Shown one piece after another: positions 5,799 to 8,971 of a stretch of DNA of 8,971 bases (within the stretch, counting starts at the first letter, position 1; each line of letters starts with the position of its first letter). Position numbers and translations under genes: made by a program. The stretch is from the NCBI GenBank assembly GCA_021780275.1, contig JAJXZC010000024.1, forward strand, positions 1 to 8,971, in the 5' to 3' direction. Under the pieces are notes generated by a model, which was not told the DNA's origin, made no database searches, and saw only the letters and a list, made by a program, of their open reading frames with translations. This DNA comes from Pseudomonadota bacterium (GTDB lineage: Bacteria; Pseudomonadota; Alphaproteobacteria; Parvibaculales; Parvibaculaceae).

Positions 5799-8156
5799 CT
5801 AGAACTGTGTACCCGCGCTGAAGCGGAAGACTTCGGTCTTGTCGTAGTTTTCCTTTACGAAAGGCTGACCGAAGTCGAGGCGCACGGGACCGAAAGGCGA
5901 CTTCCAGTTGAGGCTGAGGCCGGCCGACATGCGCGGCGCATACCCCGTCTTGTAGACATCGGAACCGCCCAGTCCGCTATCGATGGTTGCACCGCCGACG
6001 ATGCCAAAGTCCGTGAACAGACTAGTCGAGATGCCCAGCGCTTCCGGCAGCCCGTTCGGGAAACTGATTTCCGCCGTACCGAATGCATAGCCGTTGGCGC
6101 CGATGGCGTCGTCGGTGGTGAGATCGCGCGGGCCGAGACCTGCCGACTTGAAGCCACGGAAGTCCTGACCACCCTTGAAGAAGCGGTCATTGAGCTTGAT
6201 GTCCTGCCCGATGCCCTGGATGTAACCGAGGTCGGCGCGGAGGGTCAGCACATAGTTCTCGGCGAGCTGATAATAATTGTGGACCAGAAGCTGGCTCGAC
6301 AGGTAGCGGACGGAGCCGCCGGCACCGGCGAAATCCTGGCTGAACAGGAAATCCCAGCCACCGGTCGGAATGACCGGATCGTTGCGCTCATCGAGATAAT
6401 AGTCGTAGCCAACGACAGAACGCGTCTGGGAACCGACGGCAGCTTTAATGAGCGGCGACGCAGTCGTAGCGACATTGAAGATGGTCTCGAAGCGCAATTG
6501 ATAGCGCGTGAGCAATCGGCTGTTGTCCGACAGCGGAAAGCCGAAGCGGAGACCAGCGCCTTGCGTGCGCGAGTCGAATGAGGCTTCGCTCTGATAGTTC
6601 GTCTCGCTGCCGAAGATGTCGACACCGCCGACGAGATCGCGATCCAGGAAATAGGGATCGGTATAGTGGAATTCGAGCAGCTGCTGCCGCTTCGCCAGCG
6701 ACAGGTTCGTGCCGACCTGCAGGCCGCGACCCAGGAAGTTGCGTTCGCTAAGACCTGCACCGGCGACGACATTGTCGAGCGACGAGAAACCGAAGCTCAG
6801 AGAGAGCGAACCAGTCGACTGCTCCTGCACCGCGACATTGATGATCGTCTTGTCGGGGGTCGAGCCCGGCTGCTGCTTGACGTCGACCTTGGCAAAATAT
6901 TGCAGGCCGCGAATGTCCTTCTCGGACTTGTCGAGCAGCACCTTGTTGAAGGCATCGCCTTCGGCGAGCTTCATCCGGCGGCGAATGACGCGGTCCAGTG
7001 TGCGCTGGTTGCCGACGATGTCGATCCGCTCGACGTAAACGCGCGGTCCCTCGGCAATATTGAACGTAATATCGACAACATGGTTCTTGCGGTCGCGACG
7101 AACGCGCGGGCGCACTTCGGCAAAGGCATAGCCCTTGGAACCGGCGGCAAAGGTCAGCGCGTCAACGGACTTGTCGATGAAATTGGCGTTGTAAGTCTCG
7201 CCGGTCTTCGTCACCAGAAGCTCTTTGAGCTCATCCTTGTTGAGCTTTTCGAGGTTCGTCTTGATGTCGACCTTGCCGAAATTATAGACGTCGCCCTCTT
7301 CAACCGTGAAGGTGATGTGGAAGGAGGCATCGTCTCGGCTGAGATCGGCCACGGCGGAAACGACACGGAAGTCCGCATAGCCCTTCGACAGATAGAACCG
7401 GCGAAGCAGTTCGCGGTCATAGGTCAGGCGATCGGGATCGTAGCTGTCGGACGACGAGAAGAACTTCCACCAGGCGGACTCGCTGGTCGAGATAACTTCA
7501 CGCAGGTCACCATCGCTGAAGTTCTTGTTACCGAGGAAATTGATGGCCGCGATCTTCGTCTTCTGGCCTTCGTTGATCTCGAAGACGAGGTCGACGCGGT
7601 TCTGCGGAAGACGGATGACCTTCGGCTCGACGGTCGCGGCAAAGCGACCTCCACGGCGATAGAGCTCGATGATGCGCGTGACGTCGGCCTGAACCTTGGC
7701 GCGCGTATAGATGGTGCGCGGCTTCAGCTGGACTTCGTTGTTGAGGTCTTCTTCCTTGACCGCGCTCGTGCCTTCATAGGCGACGCGGTTGACGATCGGA
7801 TTCTCGACAACGGAAACGACAAGCGTGTCGCCGTCGCGGCGAATGTTGACGTCGGCAAAGAGGCCCGTGTCGAAGAGATGCTTCAGCGAGGTGTCGACCT
7901 TGTCCGCGCTGTAGGCGTCACCTTCCTGAAGCGCCATATAAGAGACGACGGTATCGCGCTCGATGCGCTGATTGCCCTCGACGTTGATCTTCCGGATCAC
8001 GGGTCCTTCCGCAGCCGCAGCAGCCTCGGCTGCCTGGGCCTGCGCAATCCCAAAACCGGTTCCGGGGACCGCCGCAACGCTCCACACAGCGAGAAGCAGC
8101 GCGCAGACGCTGCCGAAACGCGCCACTCGGGCCATCGAACTCACCAGTCGCCCCAT
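5799..8156 (-). CDS. bamA: Outer membrane protein assembly factor BamA (Omp85)
   Basis: BamA is the essential outer-membrane core of the BAM complex and folds and inserts beta-barrel proteins. The 785-residue product has a Sec signal peptide with cleavage near residue 42 (after AQAQA). Five POTRA domains follow: about 53-118 (VIRKINVEGNQRIERDTV), 119-198, 200-288, 290-370 and 371-445 (VERIDIVGNQRTLDRVI). The 16-strand barrel occupies about 447-785. The Omp85 signature loop L6 is present as QDFRGFKSAGLGPRD, with RGF at 667-669. The chain ends in a terminal aromatic beta-signal (FRFSAGTQF). Length and architecture are complete. The ATG at 8156 is preceded by GAGGTAGGTAGGGG, a tandem of possible ribosome sites. 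An in-frame ATG at 8135 (residue 8) also leaves a good signal peptide and cannot be excluded. It lies 84 nt after rseP, the usual order in Proteobacteria, and is followed by a hairpin terminator. Confidence 0.97.
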   Translation of the reverse strand: MGRLVSSMARVARFGSVCALLLAVWSVAAVPGTGFGIAQAQAAEAAAAAEGPVIRKINVEGNQRIERDTVVSYMALQEGDAYSADKVDTSLKHLFDTGLFADVNIRRDGDTLVVSVVENPIVNRVAYEGTSAVKEEDLNNEVQLKPRTIYTRAKVQADVTRIIELYRRGGRFAATVEPKVIRLPQNRVDLVFEINEGQKTKIAAINFLGNKNFSDGDLREVISTSESAWWKFFSSSDSYDPDRLTYDRELLRRFYLSKGYADFRVVSAVADLSRDDASFHITFTVEEGDVYNFGKVDIKTNLEKLNKDELKELLVTKTGETYNANFIDKSVDALTFAAGSKGYAFAEVRPRVRRDRKNHVVDITFNIAEGPRVYVERIDIVGNQRTLDRVIRRRMKLAEGDAFNKVLLDKSEKDIRGLQYFAKVDVKQQPGSTPDKTIINVAVQEQSTGSLSLSFGFSSLDNVVAGAGLSERNFLGRGLQVGTNLSLAKRQQLLEFHYTDPYFLDRDLVGGVDIFGSETNYQSEASFDSRTQGAGLRFGFPLSDNSRLLTRYQLRFETIFNVATTASPLIKAAVGSQTRSVVGYDYYLDERNDPVIPTGGWDFLFSQDFAGAGGSVRYLSSQLLVHNYYQLAENYVLTLRADLGYIQGIGQDIKLNDRFFKGGQDFRGFKSAGLGPRDLTTDDAIGANGYAFGTAEISFPNGLPEALGISTSLFTDFGIVGGATIDSGLGGSDVYKTGYAPRMSAGLSLNWKSPFGPVRLDFGQPFVKENYDKTEVFRFSAGTQF

Positions 8157-8240
8157 CCCCTACCTACCTCAATCGCTCGAGTCCCGCAGGACCCCGTTTG
8201 TTTATCGCCAGGTTGCCTCTGCCCGCAGGCATCGAGACGA
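8157..8240 (-). promoter_or_regulatory. rseP-bamA intergenic leader with tandem ribosome sites
   Basis: This 84-nt gap contains the bamA ribosome-binding region: GAGGTAGGTAGGGG abuts the ATG, offering GAGG at 10-nt spacing and AGG at closer spacing. There is no stem with a U-tract, so read-through from rseP into bamA is expected. An 8-base direct repeat (CCTGCGGG on the minus strand, at 8229-8222 and 8190-8183) is present. I see no convincing promoter boxes, although the gap is long enough to hold one. Confidence 0.4.
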
Positions 8241-8971
8241 TCAGCTGAACAGATGGACCAAATCGTTCCATGTCGCAAAAACCATGAGCATCATGACGAG
8301 CGCGAGCCCGATTCTGAAGCCGAATTCCTGGGCCTGCTCGCCCAGCGGGCGGCCGCGCAGAGCCTCGACCGCATAGTACAGAAGATGCCCGCCATCAAGC
8401 ATAGGCACCGGGAAAAGGTTAAGCAGGCCGATGCTTACGGAAAGGATCGCCGTCAGGTTCAGCAACGCGGAGAATCCGACGGACGCAACCTGCCCTGAAA
8501 CCCGTGCGATGGTCAACGGACCGCCGATCTGGCTGGCATCCTCGGCGCCGGAAACGACGCGCCCCAGATAGTTGAATGTCTGGGAAACGATGAACCAGGT
8601 TTCCTTGGCGCCGAGCCAGAGGCTCGTCGCCGGGTCGCTACGGGTCGTGCGCCAGTTCGCCTCGCTCGTATCAGGCGACAGGCCCAGAATGCCCATCCGC
8701 TGCACATTGCCGAAGGCGTCCTTCTGCTCCTGCCGGCGCGGTGTCGCGATGAGGGTCACATCGGCGCCGCTGCGCTTGACCACGAAGGTGAGCTTGACGC
8801 CGCTGCTGAGGCTCACGATGCGCTTCATGTCCTCGAAGCTCTCGATCGCCTTGCCGTCGATCGAGACGACCCGGTCGCCGGGCTTGAAGCCTGCTTCTTC
8901 CGCGGCGCTGTGCTCCACCACGACCTTGATCACCGGCTGGATGATGACCTGTCCGACCACGGTGTAAAGGC
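8241..8971 (-). CDS. rseP: RIP metalloprotease RseP, C-terminal part (5' end off the window)
   Basis: These are the last 242 residues of a site-2-type intramembrane zinc protease (RseP/EcfE family; MmpA in Caulobacter), which cuts anti-sigma factors and signal-peptide remnants within the inner membrane. The frame stays open to the window edge, so the GTG at 8960 is an internal valine and not a start. The visible part begins in a PDZ domain (VEHSAAEEAGFKPGDRVVSIDGKAI and the strands after it). A linker with FNYLGRVVSGAEDASQIGGPLTIA follows, then the membrane segment containing NLFPVPMLDGGHLLYY. The aspartate of LDG (codon 8396-8394) is the third zinc ligand of the family. The last transmembrane helix is IGLALVMMLMVFATW. 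The HExxH site lies off the window. Stop TGA, 84 nt before bamA. Confidence 0.95.
   Translation of the reverse strand, partial: LYTVVGQVIIQPVIKVVVEHSAAEEAGFKPGDRVVSIDGKAIESFEDMKRIVSLSSGVKLTFVVKRSGADVTLIATPRRQEQKDAFGNVQRMGILGLSPDTSEANWRTTRSDPATSLWLGAKETWFIVSQTFNYLGRVVSGAEDASQIGGPLTIARVSGQVASVGFSALLNLTAILSVSIGLLNLFPVPMLDGGHLLYYAVEALRGRPLGEQAQEFGFRIGLALVMMLMVFATWNDLVHLFS

Noticed and set aside
8183..8229. Direct repeat of CCTGCGGG upstream of bamA as an operator
   Set aside because: Eight GC-rich bases repeated once in 84 nt is not distinguishable from chance, and no known site matches.
6666..8498. A 610-codon open frame on the plus strand
   Set aside because: It is antisense to bamA and the end of rseP. 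It has acidic, Val/Leu/Asp-rich shadow composition and no recognisable family.
8241..8960. GTG at 8960 as the start of the minus-strand protease gene
   Set aside because: The frame is open to the window edge, and the protein would lack the HExxH membrane domain that the LDG half requires. This is an internal codon of rseP.

Overview
The window is a compact stretch of a GC-rich bacterial chromosome that carries the core outer-membrane biogenesis cluster. Nine genes are recognisable. One, on the plus strand, is the 3' end of citrate synthase (gltA). The other eight run on the minus strand. In their direction of transcription they are rseP (5' end off the window), bamA, skp/ompH, lpxD, fabZ, lpxA, lpxI and lpxB. 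The gene order, the use of LpxI (the DUF1009 UDP-2,3-diacylglucosamine hydrolase) instead of LpxH, and gltA convergent to lpxB all point to an alphaproteobacterium, most likely of the Hyphomicrobiales (Rhizobiales) or a close relative. The assignment is from gene content and order. Genus cannot be decided from the sequence alone.

Layout. Bases 1-523 hold the end of gltA. Bases 524-584 hold a strong hairpin terminator between the convergent gltA and lpxB. Bases 585-3930 hold lpxB, lpxI, lpxA and fabZ, tightly packed: two junctions (lpxI/lpxB and fabZ/lpxA) overlap by 4 nt in an ATGA arrangement, and lpxA and lpxI are 24 nt apart. A 45-nt gap separates fabZ from lpxD. A 47-nt gap containing a perfect GC-rich hairpin separates lpxD from skp. 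A 117-nt gap with a terminator-like hairpin and a second weaker hairpin separates skp from bamA. An 84-nt gap separates bamA from the stop of rseP. No gene-free stretch exceeds 300 bases. I see no RNA genes, mobile elements, CRISPR arrays or signs of transfer.

How the genes work together. RseP is the intramembrane site-2 protease of the envelope stress response. BamA inserts beta-barrel proteins into the outer membrane, and Skp escorts unfolded barrel proteins to it across the periplasm. LpxA, LpxD, LpxI and LpxB catalyse acyl transfer, the second acylation, UMP release and disaccharide formation in the Raetz pathway to lipid A. LpxC and the later steps are encoded elsewhere. FabZ works in type II fatty acid synthesis and competes with LpxA and LpxD for (3R)-hydroxyacyl-ACP. 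The cluster therefore couples the lipid and protein halves of outer-membrane assembly.

I found no evidence for an undescribed system. The points worth a second look are in the intergenic RNA: a terminator-like hairpin inside the run between bamA and skp, whose one imperfect pair is a G-U only in the minus-strand transcript; a hairpin at the start of lpxD that affects the choice of start codon; and the two ATGA couplings.
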